This document shows, one piece after another, positions 10,036-20,366 of a stretch of DNA of 64,000 bases (the first letter of the stretch is position 1; every line of letters starts with the position of its first letter). The stretch comes from a virus. A program made the translations under genes and the position numbers. The notes beneath the pieces were generated by a model. It had not been told where the DNA came from. It saw only the letters and a list, made by a program, of their open reading frames with translations, and did not search any database. The stretch is from positions 1-64,000 of the IMG/VR virus record IMGVR_UViG_3300036770_003326, one strand, 5' to 3'.

Positions 10036-10965
10036 TCATTTTTTTCTGTAATCTCTAAATATATTTTTTAAATTACTATCATATTTAGAATAGTAATTAT
10101 TTTGCATATTTCCTCCTTGAGCAAATTTAATAGGCTTTAATAAAGTTTCAAATAAAGGTTTTTCTATTTTATCTACTTGTTTTTCTAAATACTCAGATCT
10201 ACCAGCATTTTCCATAGCTTGTATAATCTCATGATTTTTATCTATTTCAGTAGTAAGCCCTAAACCTTTATCAAAATATGGTCTTACTTTTGGAAGAGAC
10301 GGAGCTTGTATATTATATACTGGTGCTTGTTGTTTATATTCTATAGGAGGATTTGAAGCTGCTTGTGATTTATATTCTTCCCATTGTTTTAGAATATTAG
10401 GATCATAGTTGCTAAGTTTATTTGGAAGAGTCTCTAATACTGTATTTACTTTTTTTACATAATCAGATTCTCCCCCAGCATATCCTGCTTTAGCTACAGC
10501 ATTAATGTGATCTTGTGGAGTTTTAGCATTAAAGACCCCATTCTTTTTATATCTTCCATTATCAATATAAAAATCTACTTGAGCTTTTATTCCGTCAGAA
10601 ACAGTAGGATACGCCCTCCATTTGTAGCTTTGTTTAGTTTGTTTATTTACCATATCTACTACTTGCCCTTTCCAATTTTTATCTGCACGTAGTCCTCCAA
10701 AATTATTATACTTAGAACTTAATTCTGATTTTCCGTAACCTGTTTCAAATAGTATTTGAGCAGTAATACCTAAAGCATTTAGATCTTCGTTAGCAGCTAT
10801 TCTTCCTGCTTTTTTAGCAGCCTGAATATTATTATTTACTTCGTCATATATTAATTTAGCAATATCATTAGTATTTGCTTTTTTAAAATTAAAACTAGTA
10901 ACTGGCGGATTTACAGTATTTTCCAAATTAGCAACTATATTATTATATTTTTCTGCAATAGTCAT
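10036..10965 (-). CDS. Glucosaminidase-like muralytic virion protein (309 aa)
   Basis: Residues ~35-190 match the glucosaminidase (FlgJ/LytG, GH73-type) fold. GITAQILFETGYGKSEL places the likely catalytic Glu at residue 74, followed by the family hallmark KYNNFGGLRA and, near residue 115, WRAYPTVSDGIKAQVDFYI. Such enzymes cut the glycan strands of peptidoglycan between GlcNAc and MurNAc. The gene lies among virion genes rather than lysis genes, so it more likely opens the wall during DNA entry than at lysis. The C-terminus carries one Gly-Gly motif (FAQGGNMQ) like its neighbours. The domain is a paralogue of one in the 1666-aa protein immediately upstream. Confidence 0.85.
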   Translation of the reverse strand: MTIAEKYNNIVANLENTVNPPVTSFNFKKANTNDIAKLIYDEVNNNIQAAKKAGRIAANEDLNALGITAQILFETGYGKSELSSKYNNFGGLRADKNWKGQVVDMVNKQTKQSYKWRAYPTVSDGIKAQVDFYIDNGRYKKNGVFNAKTPQDHINAVAKAGYAGGESDYVKKVNTVLETLPNKLSNYDPNILKQWEEYKSQAASNPPIEYKQQAPVYNIQAPSLPKVRPYFDKGLGLTTEIDKNHEIIQAMENAGRSEYLEKQVDKIEKPLFETLLKPIKFAQGGNMQNNYYSKYDSNLKNIFRDYRKK

Positions 10966-10966
10966 A

Positions 10967-13900
10967 TTAATATGTTTGAATATTAGACGCTTTAAAACTA
11001 GATAAATAACCTCCGTTAGCTTTTTGATTATTTATTTTTCTCTCTTGTGCTAGCATTTCTTTAGTAGGTTTTTTCCCTGAGCCTGCATTAGCTCGAATAT
11101 TATCCCAAAGACCTCTTTTAGAATAACTTCCGTCTGCACGTTTAATCATACCTCCATTTGCATAAGTTCCATGTTGAAATACATCATACATAGAATAATC
11201 TATTTTGCCTCCATTTGAGTATGTATTTGGATTTTCTCTATGCCATTTTTTAGTAGCAGCAACGCCTTGTGATACAGTTTTAGAATTTGCTTTATCAGTA
11301 AGATTTATTGTATCCCATTGTCCTTTATCTTCTTTAGGATGATTAACTATTATATCACCTTCTGCATTTTTATATACTCTATGATATTCTCCTCCTGCGG
11401 TAATAAATTTTCCTCCATTGCCATAATATCTACCTAAGCTAGATGCATACATACTAGGAATTAATCCTTGGCGCTCATATAAATTACTGCCATACTTAAA
11501 CTGTCTTCCTAACATTAGATTACCGTAATTTTCAGAATCTTGTAAAAGTTGATTATACTGATCGTATTCTTGTAAATATCTTTCAGCATCTCTTTGCATT
11601 TTTTTAGAAGCAAATCCTCCTTCAAAATTTATAGGTCTATTTTCTAGTGAAGCTTTTTCATATTCTCCAGGTTCCTCATCAGTGCCGTAATAGTAATCTG
11701 GATCGTAATCTGTTTGTTGCTGTACTCTTGCTGCAATAGGATTAATAAATTGATTTTGATTCCATCCACTTATATAAGGTAATCTAAGACCTCCAGATGT
11801 TTGGTAATTACTAGCGCCTTTTCCCATAAATGGAACTACTCTAGATTTAAATTTAGGAGTAGGTAAACCTGACATATAATACTCTTCATCAGGTACAAAT
11901 GATGGAGGATTTAATTCAGGACCCATAGAAGGCATTTCTTCTAATTGAGATATAGGTTCTTTTAATAAATCTATGCTAGATTTAGCAGGTATTGCTAAAT
12001 TTTCTCTCATAGCTAATATTGCAGGATCTATTACAGGTGCTTGAACTTGAGGTGTTACTGCTGCTTGATTTATTGGAGCTGTAGTATTTACTCCTATAGG
12101 TTGTAATGTAGGAGAAACATTATAAGTTTGGTTTAGTTCTTGTAATTTTTCAGGAGTTACTTTTTTTAATCTTTTATCTAAAGACTTAGCCATTTGATTT
12201 ACTTTTCTAGCATAAGTAGGTTCTCCTCCTGCGTAACCTGCTTTAGAAACAGCTGCTAAATATTCTTGAGTATTTTTAGCGTTAAATACTCCAGCTTTTC
12301 TATATCTAGGATTATCTAGTAAAAAATCTATTTGTGCTTCAAGTCCTTGCTCAGGTGTATCGTATGCTCGCCATAAAAACTTTTTACCTGTAGCTTTGTT
12401 AACCATAGATACAGTTTTTCCTCCTCTATCTATAAATCCTTGAGTAGCTCGTAAACCACCAAAGTTATTATATTTAGCAGTTAATCCTGATTTAGCATTT
12501 CCTGATTCTAATAATATTTGTGCTACTACTCCTCTAAGATCTAAGTTTTCTCCTGGTTTTATTTTACCTTCAGCTTTTTTTCTTTCTATAATATTAGCAA
12601 CAGTATTATACAATAAAGCACTTACTTCATTTGTATTTAGATTTTTTAAACTAGGTAATACTGGATTATCTGGTGGACCGTCTAACATTCCTCCTGAAGC
12701 AAAAGGTAATGCTGTAGTATCTCTATAAATAGGAGTGCCTTTAAAATTATAGTAAGTAGGAATATTAGGTGCTAAACTTCCGCCTGATTTATAAGTTTTA
12801 TTTAATTGTTGGTTCGCTAAAAATCCTCCTCCAATTACTCCTGGAATTGTTAAAGGAATTCTACCTGCCATTTTTGCTAAAAATGATGGACTCCAATTTT
12901 CTATTAATTGTTGTGTTTCTGTAGAATAAGGTCTTATAATTTGCTCTACTTTATCTACATCTTTATTAAATGTTTTAGATAATAATTTTAAATCTTCTGA
13001 AGATGCTCCTAGTTTTTCCATTCTTTTTCTAACATCTCTCATTTCCCTTATCATGTTTTTCTGTGTGTCTTTTAATCTAAATGCACTTGATTTTTTTATA
13101 TCTTCAGCACTAATAGGTCTTTGAAAATAATCAGCAATTCCTTCTGTTTTTAAATCTTCTTTTAATTGTTTTAATCTAACTTCAAATTCTGAAGGATCTG
13201 CAAAATAATCCATATTATCCGCTTCATAAAATGGATTATCATATTGAGTAGAATTTTGTTGTAAGTATTTTTTAGTTAAAAAATCAGGCAATAATTCATT
13301 ATCATTAGTTCTTTGATGGCCTAATTCGTGCCAAGTAGCTCCTGTGTCTGAAACAATTGATGTCCCTCCTCTACCTGAATACATTTGCGGATTAGTGTTA
13401 GCATTAACTACTCTTTCTGCAAAACTAGGAGTATATCCAGCAGGGTAATTTACACCACTACTATTTTTACTAAAATAAACACCCGCTGCATTTTTTTCAC
13501 CTATTTCTCCTACAGTTAGTTCTTTTTGTAAATTCTCTAAAGTAGTTGCTTTATAAGTTTCTATATCTACATCAGGATAATGTTCTTTCATTATTCTTTT
13601 AAATTCAGGACTATCATAATAAGCTTTTAAGTTTTCTACATACTCTTCTTGTAAAGTTTTTCCTGTATTATTATTTAAAGGAATTTTTTTATTACCTATA
13701 GTTGCTATTTGTATATTAGGATTGGAAACTGTACTATGATTATTTATAAGATAAGAAGCTCGTTCATTAGAGTTTATTGGATTAATTTTTGAATTTGTAG
13801 AAATTTGTTTATATCCTTTTAACCAGTGAGGAGTATTAAATGCTTTATCTTCTTGTACAAGCTGTTGCCAATCTTTTGTACCAAATATTTCAGACTCATT

Positions 13901-15967
13901 AATCTTATTTCTTGGTACAATAAATTCTGTATCATAATTTAAACTAGCTTTTTGAGCTTCTGGAAAATTTTTAAGGTTATATGATAAACCTTCTTCTTTA
14001 GGTACTTTTAATCTTAAAATGTTACCTTCATCTCCGTCCAATCTATCTTTCATATAAAAATCCATTCTTTCAGGATTTTTATCAAACCATTGACCATGAT
14101 ATTCATCAAGTGCTTTTCTAAACGGTTCAGGTTGATACTTTATTTTATTTAGTTTTCCTTGTAAATAAAATGGTACTTTTTCTCCTTTTAATATTTTATC
14201 TGTTATTAAATCTTTTAACTGTTGCTCTTCTGTATAACCAGCAACAAAATCTTTAGGTTGAGTTCTGTAAAGAAACATTTCAGGATTTTCTTTTAAAGCA
14301 AAAGGATTTATTTTATAAAGATTTTGTAAAGGAGTTTGTGTTGTAAGATAATTACTTAAATTATTAAGTCCTGTATTTTCAGCATTTATAGGTTTAATAA
14401 TTATATTATCTAGTCCATTTTGTTTAACTTTACCTATTACTTTAAATCCATTAGGAACATTTCCTATTAATTCTTTTTCTGTTACTGCATTTTTATTTAA
14501 GCCGAATTCAGGATCCCAAATAAATTGAGATCTTTTATCATAATAAGGCATACCTGCAAATTCACTTCCTAAATTTTTAGTATATCTTCTTGGAATAACT
14601 AATCTTGTTTTTCCTTTAAAATGTGAACCTATTTTAGGAATACCTGCACTCCATGTTCTAATGCTTTTATCAGTAGGTGTATTGAATATTTCTCCTCTTT
14701 TTAAATTTTGAATAGCTGTATTTTCGGCACTATTAGGAGCATAATAACCAATTACTCTACTAATAGGAAAATTACCTTGACTAAAATCTGTAACACCTGA
14801 TTTTCTTAATTCTTCTAATTGTTGCCATTCTTTAGGTGTAAGGTCTTTCATACCTTTACCGTATTTATCTAACAATTTAATTTGATCGTCTGTATAATTT
14901 TTTACTATATAATCAGAAGATTTTGGAGATATTATAGGTTTTTCTAATTTCCAAACTGGTACACCAAAATCTGTTAAAAGAGAATTTCCTGTAGCTACAT
15001 CTTCGTATAAATTACCAATAGCTCTTGGAGTGTTTGCTATTCCTTGTCCTGCTTTAAGTAACATATTTCCCATTCCAGGAGATGTAAGAACTCCAAGAGC
15101 ATCCATAGTTACGTTACCTGTAGCATCAAGTATATTTTTAGTAGTAGGGTTTTGATAAGCTCTACTTATGCTTTGTCTGCTTGCTGAATTAGGATCTGCT
15201 AAATTAGCTGCACTGTGGGCTCCAAATCCTAATCCTATTGTATTAATAGGATTTATGAGAGGAAAAGCTTTACTACCTATTGTAAGTGGTGCTGTAAGAT
15301 ATGGCGGAATAGTATTAGCTGCAAGTGTCATTACTTCTGGAAGTACAGCTGCTCCCCCTCCAAGTAAAGGAGCTGCCATTGCAAGTTTATTTACTTTTGA
15401 AACAAAATCAGGGACATCTTCCATCCAATTTTCTCTTGTTTCTTTAGCAGAATAAGTAGCGCCAGGGCCGTAACCGTATTGAGTATTAGGGTCTACTAAA
15501 GATCCATAATTAGCATAATAATCTCTAAGACTATTATCATATGCGTTGTTTTCTATTTTTAATTTTCGCATGGCAGCTAAACCTGCTGGCGTTATTACAT
15601 CAGAAACTGTTTTATTATTCCACTCATCTGGATATGCTGTTCTTAAATCTGCTAAAGCTCTATTTGCTGATGCAAATTGATCAGTAACATTTTTATAAGA
15701 TTCATTTAGTTTATTGATTTTAGCTTGTAGTTCTTCTGTAGAACTCATTCCTCCTTGATAGTCTTGAAACCCAAATTGTGCTTGATCGTCAGCTTTTAGA
15801 CCGTAGTCGCTTATAAGATTATTATAATCTTGTTGTGTCTGAGCTAGTTGTTTTCTTAATTCTTTTTGTTTTTCCCAATTAGCTCTAGAAGCTGTAAGAT
15901 TTATTTGAGGTAGTTCGCCACTATCTTTTATATCTCCACCATTAGGATATTTTCTAAGAGGTCTCAT
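10967..15967 (-). CDS. Giant multidomain virion protein: ART-like, HELGH zincin-like and glucosaminidase regions (1666 aa)
   Basis: Regions in order: an N-terminal helical part; hydrophobic Ala/Gly stretches (~195-260); an ADP-ribosyltransferase-like region with Arg424 (KRGEIF), Trp439-Ser440 (RTWSAG) and Glu497-x-Glu499 (TEKELIG, then VPNGFKVIG); a second possible ART-like region with Arg568 (LYRT), Trp627 (GQWFDKNPERM) and Glu681 (DTEFIVP); a zinc-protease motif at 880-884 (WHELGHQ); and a glucosaminidase domain around Glu1154 (AQILLESGNAKSG, YNNFGGLRA). The C-terminal ~270 residues have repeated Gly-Gly motifs (YGNGGKF, YANGGMI). GH73 cuts peptidoglycan. The ART and protease assignments rest on motif reading only. 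It is probably packaged and ejected. The ATG lies two bases from the upstream gene's stop. Confidence 0.75.
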   Translation of the reverse strand: MRPLRKYPNGGDIKDSGELPQINLTASRANWEKQKELRKQLAQTQQDYNNLISDYGLKADDQAQFGFQDYQGGMSSTEELQAKINKLNESYKNVTDQFASANRALADLRTAYPDEWNNKTVSDVITPAGLAAMRKLKIENNAYDNSLRDYYANYGSLVDPNTQYGYGPGATYSAKETRENWMEDVPDFVSKVNKLAMAAPLLGGGAAVLPEVMTLAANTIPPYLTAPLTIGSKAFPLINPINTIGLGFGAHSAANLADPNSASRQSISRAYQNPTTKNILDATGNVTMDALGVLTSPGMGNMLLKAGQGIANTPRAIGNLYEDVATGNSLLTDFGVPVWKLEKPIISPKSSDYIVKNYTDDQIKLLDKYGKGMKDLTPKEWQQLEELRKSGVTDFSQGNFPISRVIGYYAPNSAENTAIQNLKRGEIFNTPTDKSIRTWSAGIPKIGSHFKGKTRLVIPRRYTKNLGSEFAGMPYYDKRSQFIWDPEFGLNKNAVTEKELIGNVPNGFKVIGKVKQNGLDNIIIKPINAENTGLNNLSNYLTTQTPLQNLYKINPFALKENPEMFLYRTQPKDFVAGYTEEQQLKDLITDKILKGEKVPFYLQGKLNKIKYQPEPFRKALDEYHGQWFDKNPERMDFYMKDRLDGDEGNILRLKVPKEEGLSYNLKNFPEAQKASLNYDTEFIVPRNKINESEIFGTKDWQQLVQEDKAFNTPHWLKGYKQISTNSKINPINSNERASYLINNHSTVSNPNIQIATIGNKKIPLNNNTGKTLQEEYVENLKAYYDSPEFKRIMKEHYPDVDIETYKATTLENLQKELTVGEIGEKNAAGVYFSKNSSGVNYPAGYTPSFAERVVNANTNPQMYSGRGGTSIVSDTGATWHELGHQRTNDNELLPDFLTKKYLQQNSTQYDNPFYEADNMDYFADPSEFEVRLKQLKEDLKTEGIADYFQRPISAEDIKKSSAFRLKDTQKNMIREMRDVRKRMEKLGASSEDLKLLSKTFNKDVDKVEQIIRPYSTETQQLIENWSPSFLAKMAGRIPLTIPGVIGGGFLANQQLNKTYKSGGSLAPNIPTYYNFKGTPIYRDTTALPFASGGMLDGPPDNPVLPSLKNLNTNEVSALLYNTVANIIERKKAEGKIKPGENLDLRGVVAQILLESGNAKSGLTAKYNNFGGLRATQGFIDRGGKTVSMVNKATGKKFLWRAYDTPEQGLEAQIDFLLDNPRYRKAGVFNAKNTQEYLAAVSKAGYAGGEPTYARKVNQMAKSLDKRLKKVTPEKLQELNQTYNVSPTLQPIGVNTTAPINQAAVTPQVQAPVIDPAILAMRENLAIPAKSSIDLLKEPISQLEEMPSMGPELNPPSFVPDEEYYMSGLPTPKFKSRVVPFMGKGASNYQTSGGLRLPYISGWNQNQFINPIAARVQQQTDYDPDYYYGTDEEPGEYEKASLENRPINFEGGFASKKMQRDAERYLQEYDQYNQLLQDSENYGNLMLGRQFKYGSNLYERQGLIPSMYASSLGRYYGNGGKFITAGGEYHRVYKNAEGDIIVNHPKEDKGQWDTINLTDKANSKTVSQGVAATKKWHRENPNTYSNGGKIDYSMYDVFQHGTYANGGMIKRADGSYSKRGLWDNIRANAGSGKKPTKEMLAQERKINNQKANGGYLSSFKASNIQTY

Positions 15968-15969
15968 AT

Positions 15970-18900
15970 TTAAAAAATTTGATAATCAAAATAAGAAATT
16001 AATCTATTCATAATTAATTCTTTATTCTCAGTATTGTCAAAATATAAAGTTACAATAAAATAAGAACTACGCAATCTTGCTCTATTATTATTTATATCTC
16101 TTGGAATTTTTACTCTCCACTTATCAAATCTTCTTTTTATTCTACCTGAACTATAAAGTATTTTTCCTGTATCTTGATATTCATTTTGAATTCTAAATGC
16201 AGTAATAGTCTTTGTTCTATCTATTAGTTTATTATCATCTCTAACTATACTATTAAATTCTATAGTTCTTAAAATTTTATTAATATCTGCTTGTTCATTA
16301 ATTACTAAACTTAAAGAACATTCTGTAATATTTCCGTAAAATTCTCCATAATTACCTATGTTATGAATATATACAGAACTGTTAGCTTCTGATAAATTTG
16401 GACTTAGTAAAGTATCTGCATTGTCTATCCAAATTTTAGGAGTTTGTGATAATCTACAAGAAAAGCTAGTAGTAATCTCGTCAAATACTATGGATGTGTC
16501 TTGTATTTTATTTAAGTTTTCTAAAGTCTCACTAACTGCAAGAATTTCATCAATAACTGCTGGTTTGGATCCTCCTGTAGTAATTTCTTCTTGTACTACT
16601 ACATAATAATTAATTTCTGCATTTATTACTACAATGTCCCCAGGGTAATAAGTAGTATTAGTATTAGGAATTAATACTATTCCTGAGCCAAGAAAAGTAA
16701 AGATAACTTCATCGTTTATTACATCTTTTCCTATATGTACGCCTTTGTTTAGTATTGGATTATCTCCTGTTTTTTCTTTTCTATAAAAACATGCATCTCC
16801 AATAACTTGTAAAAATGAATGCATTCCCTTTATTTCTGATAAAGGTGCATTTTGCGCTTCTCCTTTTGTAGTTGTTCCTATAAGAAATATTTTTCTGTGA
16901 AGACCGTCAAAAAAGTAAATACCTGAATCAGTAGATTTTACTGCCCATTGGTGTATGCTTCCATTTTCTTTAGAGTAATATTGGTGCTTACCAAATCCTT
17001 GACCTTGTCCTAATTGTGTAGGTACTCCATCTAAACTTGTAGTAACAGCGGCTCTATTAATAGCGTATACTCCAACTGCTCTATCTTGAAAAAAGAATAC
17101 ATTATCTTTATAGTTAATAATTTTATTAATAGGACCAAAATCATCTATATCGTAAAAATTATTAAGTGCAAACTTTGTCCAAGAATCTATTGTCTCATTA
17201 TTAGTTTTAACATCTGATAGATAAGTTCTAACGTCGTTAACTATACAAACATTATTTTGATTTATTGGCTCTACTGCAAAACTTACTTGTATATTTTCTC
17301 TAGAGTTTACTAGATTATATCCATACATATCTGGAACTAAACCACTAAAAGTAAAAGTATTATTGTTTTCTTGTCTAAAATAACTTTGCTCTTCTGTAGT
17401 AGATCCATTAATAACAGTGTATTTTACTTCTCTTTTTATTGTAGACCCGTAATCTAACTCGGTATTCACAGTAGTTTCTAATACTCTTAAATCAGTGCCC
17501 GACTGCATGTAGTTATATTTTCCAGGAGCAATACCACCACCTGTTCCATAAAAAGCTCCAAATTCTGTCATGCTTACTTGTATAGTAGGCATAGTAATAA
17601 ATATATCTCCTCCAAATACAATAGGATTTAAATCATTTGTAGATATTATTGGAGAAGCTATTATAAATACATTAGATTCTAAAGCATCTTGATTAAATCC
17701 TCCATAAATTTCTGATTTAGGAATTAATAAATCAATAATAGGAACAGCTTCATCAGTATTTACTGTCAAAGGACTTATGCTATTAGGGTAAGTAGTATTG
17801 CCATTTATTATAAAATAATCAGCTGGAGAATAAGTAGTTAAACTAGTATTATCTAAAGGATCTACATCTATTTTTTCTATTAACATAGAAAGATTAGATC
17901 CTCCTCTGGAAATTAAAGGACTTTGGTCATCTATTCCTGAATTACCTGGATTTCCTAAAGTTCCTGTTTGCGTAAATACAAAATAATTTCTTAAATAATT
18001 TGGATCTGTTGCAGGCGGTACTACTCCTACTACACCTACTTTTGATTCTATAGTAGAATCATCAGGCATATTAAAATATATAGATTTTTTAATTTTTTTA
18101 ATATTTTCTACACTATTAAAACTAACAGGTTCTACTGTTCTATGTTTATACCTATAATCTTTTAAATAATTTCCTAAATCTAATGCAGCATTAGGAATAT
18201 GATCAGAAGTGTCTATTATAAAATCTTGGTTATCAGTAACTCTAGTATGTACGCCTGTCATTAATAAACAAGGTGAGTTTCCTAAATTTATTCCTGTGTC
18301 TATTATATTATTTAGTTTGTATGATATTTCAGGGCTGTAAAATGCTAAATGTTGAGATCTAATTCTAGTAAAAGGTGCTGCTCCTGGCCAAGTAGCGCTA
18401 GTACCAAATTCTCTTAAATTATTAGGAGTATCTTGTTCATCACACATCCAAAATAAAGTATCAATATTATTTCCTGTACTAGTAGCAGCATTAGCTACAA
18501 AAGGAGGAATTAAATGTAAAACATTTTCGCTAGTACCTGCTCTAAAATCAAAATCATTTCCTGTAGGAGCATCTATATCTTGATAATAATAAGATTTTAA
18601 AAATCCTTGACACAATCTGCGCTTATCTACATCTGTTCTTTGTACTCTTACTATTTGATAACCTGTTATTTTATTTTGTAAGTTAGGACAAGTGCTTAAA
18701 TCTATTGTAAATTCTATACCTAGGTTATATCCAATAGTTATATTAGGATTACTAGGATCTTGTTGAGATAATATAAAATAAGGAGTTCCTGAAATATTAT
18801 TAGCTCCGTCAGGTTCAGAAATATCTGGAAACTTAATATCTCCAATATATTCTACAAAAGTTGCTTCACCTTTTAAAGTATAAAATATTATTCCAAATCT

Positions 18901-20364
18901 ATAAGTTTCGCCTCTTTTATAGCCTCGCAACAATCCTGATATAAAAGGAGAAGTATTACTAGGAAAAGAATTATTAGTATAAACTCCGTATCCGTCGTTT
19001 AGATCATGATTATCATAAGTTTGTAAAACAGGAGATATATTATTAAATCCAGCTTGAGTATCTCCATCTAGACTCATAGGTTCTAAATGAAATTTATAAC
19101 TTATATTTAAACCTACTCCACCTAAAGTAACTCCATCAGTTTGATATTTATACTGCATATTGTTATGCCAATCTTCATCCCAATGAGCATCTAAATTATA
19201 TTCAGTATTAAAAGATCCTGAAGCAGGTGCGCTGGTACCGTCATTTAAATATCTTAAAGTACTAGCATCAAAACTTTCTCCTGGCTCTAATAAATCTGCA
19301 AGTCTTACTTGAGATCCTTTAATATTAGCTGCAACTAGAGTACTATCTTTGTGAGTAATAGTTTTAGGAGTCTTAAAAGCAATATTTTTTACTGTAAAAT
19401 CAAAAAGTTCTACAGTAGTTAGTGAACCTTCATTTCCCGTATAAGTAAATGAAATACTTGTGTTACTTCCTATGTTTTGAGTTTCTACTGACTGTGCTAA
19501 TGGTACTGCAGTTCCTGTTTCAAAATATAGTACTAAAAATTCTATTTTATCAAAAATATCATAACCAGTAGTATCTACTTCAAAAGTTAATGATTTGCCT
19601 GTATTAATTGCCGTAGGCTCTCCTACATATTGAGCAGATTGTGTTAAACTTTCACTAGAACTTACTACATGAACTAAATTACTAGGAGGAGATACTAAAG
19701 TTTCTTTTCCATCAAAAGTAATTAGTCTATAAGCTGCTTGATATTCTCCTGCTTTTAATGACCCACCTCCTGCTACAACTTTTAACAAAGGTTGTCTAAA
19801 TTCTACATTAGGATAATTATCTATTAATCCTACAGGTGTAGAGTCTAAATTAGCATCTTCTAAATTTATTGCTCGAAAAAAGTTATTATAATCTGTCCAA
19901 TAAACTCTTTGAATACAATCAGATTCATAACGACCTAAAGCTTCTATTGGCCAATCTTTTTTAAAATTAAATGCACTAGAATAATATTTTAATATAGGGA
20001 ATCCTGGAAGAATTATTCTAGTTGCAGGATCATATTGAACATCATAAATCCATCCTTTAGCTCCTGAATTGTCTGCTACAAATATTATAATTCGATTTCT
20101 AATAGTAGTATAGCCGATGATTTCTGGAGTATCTGCTGTCCACGGAACTGGGGGCCCTGATGGATTTTTTGGGTTTGTAAATACACCACTATTAGGAATT
20201 GTAAAAGACTCTACGTTACCTTTTATATTAGTAAAAGCTCCCGTAGATTCTCCATTGACTGTAGAAATTCTAATATCTAAAGCGTCTATATAAAGATTTT
20301 CTGGCAATGTATCATATGCCACATCTTTATTCATTCCTGTGTAAGTATTTACTCTTGCTTGCAT
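15970..20364 (-). CDS. Tail stabilization/muzzle-type protein (1464 aa)
   Basis: The N-terminus (MQARVNTYTGMNKDVAYDTL, then YIDALDIRIST and GAFTNIKGN) is the typical opening of the large tail stabilization proteins of crAss-like and other Bacteroidota podoviruses, which form the tail end below the connector rings. The rest is long and beta-rich (…YYSKENGSIHQWAVKSTDSGIYFFDG…), as expected of a beta-propeller or beta-sandwich tail protein, with no membrane segment. The length fits the family. It lies directly after the tail-tube gene and before the internal virion proteins. Residue-level architecture and exact homologues would need structure prediction or a profile search. Confidence 0.8.
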   Translation of the reverse strand: MQARVNTYTGMNKDVAYDTLPENLYIDALDIRISTVNGESTGAFTNIKGNVESFTIPNSGVFTNPKNPSGPPVPWTADTPEIIGYTTIRNRIIIFVADNSGAKGWIYDVQYDPATRIILPGFPILKYYSSAFNFKKDWPIEALGRYESDCIQRVYWTDYNNFFRAINLEDANLDSTPVGLIDNYPNVEFRQPLLKVVAGGGSLKAGEYQAAYRLITFDGKETLVSPPSNLVHVVSSSESLTQSAQYVGEPTAINTGKSLTFEVDTTGYDIFDKIEFLVLYFETGTAVPLAQSVETQNIGSNTSISFTYTGNEGSLTTVELFDFTVKNIAFKTPKTITHKDSTLVAANIKGSQVRLADLLEPGESFDASTLRYLNDGTSAPASGSFNTEYNLDAHWDEDWHNNMQYKYQTDGVTLGGVGLNISYKFHLEPMSLDGDTQAGFNNISPVLQTYDNHDLNDGYGVYTNNSFPSNTSPFISGLLRGYKRGETYRFGIIFYTLKGEATFVEYIGDIKFPDISEPDGANNISGTPYFILSQQDPSNPNITIGYNLGIEFTIDLSTCPNLQNKITGYQIVRVQRTDVDKRRLCQGFLKSYYYQDIDAPTGNDFDFRAGTSENVLHLIPPFVANAATSTGNNIDTLFWMCDEQDTPNNLREFGTSATWPGAAPFTRIRSQHLAFYSPEISYKLNNIIDTGINLGNSPCLLMTGVHTRVTDNQDFIIDTSDHIPNAALDLGNYLKDYRYKHRTVEPVSFNSVENIKKIKKSIYFNMPDDSTIESKVGVVGVVPPATDPNYLRNYFVFTQTGTLGNPGNSGIDDQSPLISRGGSNLSMLIEKIDVDPLDNTSLTTYSPADYFIINGNTTYPNSISPLTVNTDEAVPIIDLLIPKSEIYGGFNQDALESNVFIIASPIISTNDLNPIVFGGDIFITMPTIQVSMTEFGAFYGTGGGIAPGKYNYMQSGTDLRVLETTVNTELDYGSTIKREVKYTVINGSTTEEQSYFRQENNNTFTFSGLVPDMYGYNLVNSRENIQVSFAVEPINQNNVCIVNDVRTYLSDVKTNNETIDSWTKFALNNFYDIDDFGPINKIINYKDNVFFFQDRAVGVYAINRAAVTTSLDGVPTQLGQGQGFGKHQYYSKENGSIHQWAVKSTDSGIYFFDGLHRKIFLIGTTTKGEAQNAPLSEIKGMHSFLQVIGDACFYRKEKTGDNPILNKGVHIGKDVINDEVIFTFLGSGIVLIPNTNTTYYPGDIVVINAEINYYVVVQEEITTGGSKPAVIDEILAVSETLENLNKIQDTSIVFDEITTSFSCRLSQTPKIWIDNADTLLSPNLSEANSSVYIHNIGNYGEFYGNITECSLSLVINEQADINKILRTIEFNSIVRDDNKLIDRTKTITAFRIQNEYQDTGKILYSSGRIKRRFDKWRVKIPRDINNNRARLRSSYFIVTLYFDNTENKELIMNRLISYFDYQIF

Positions 20365-20366
20365 AA

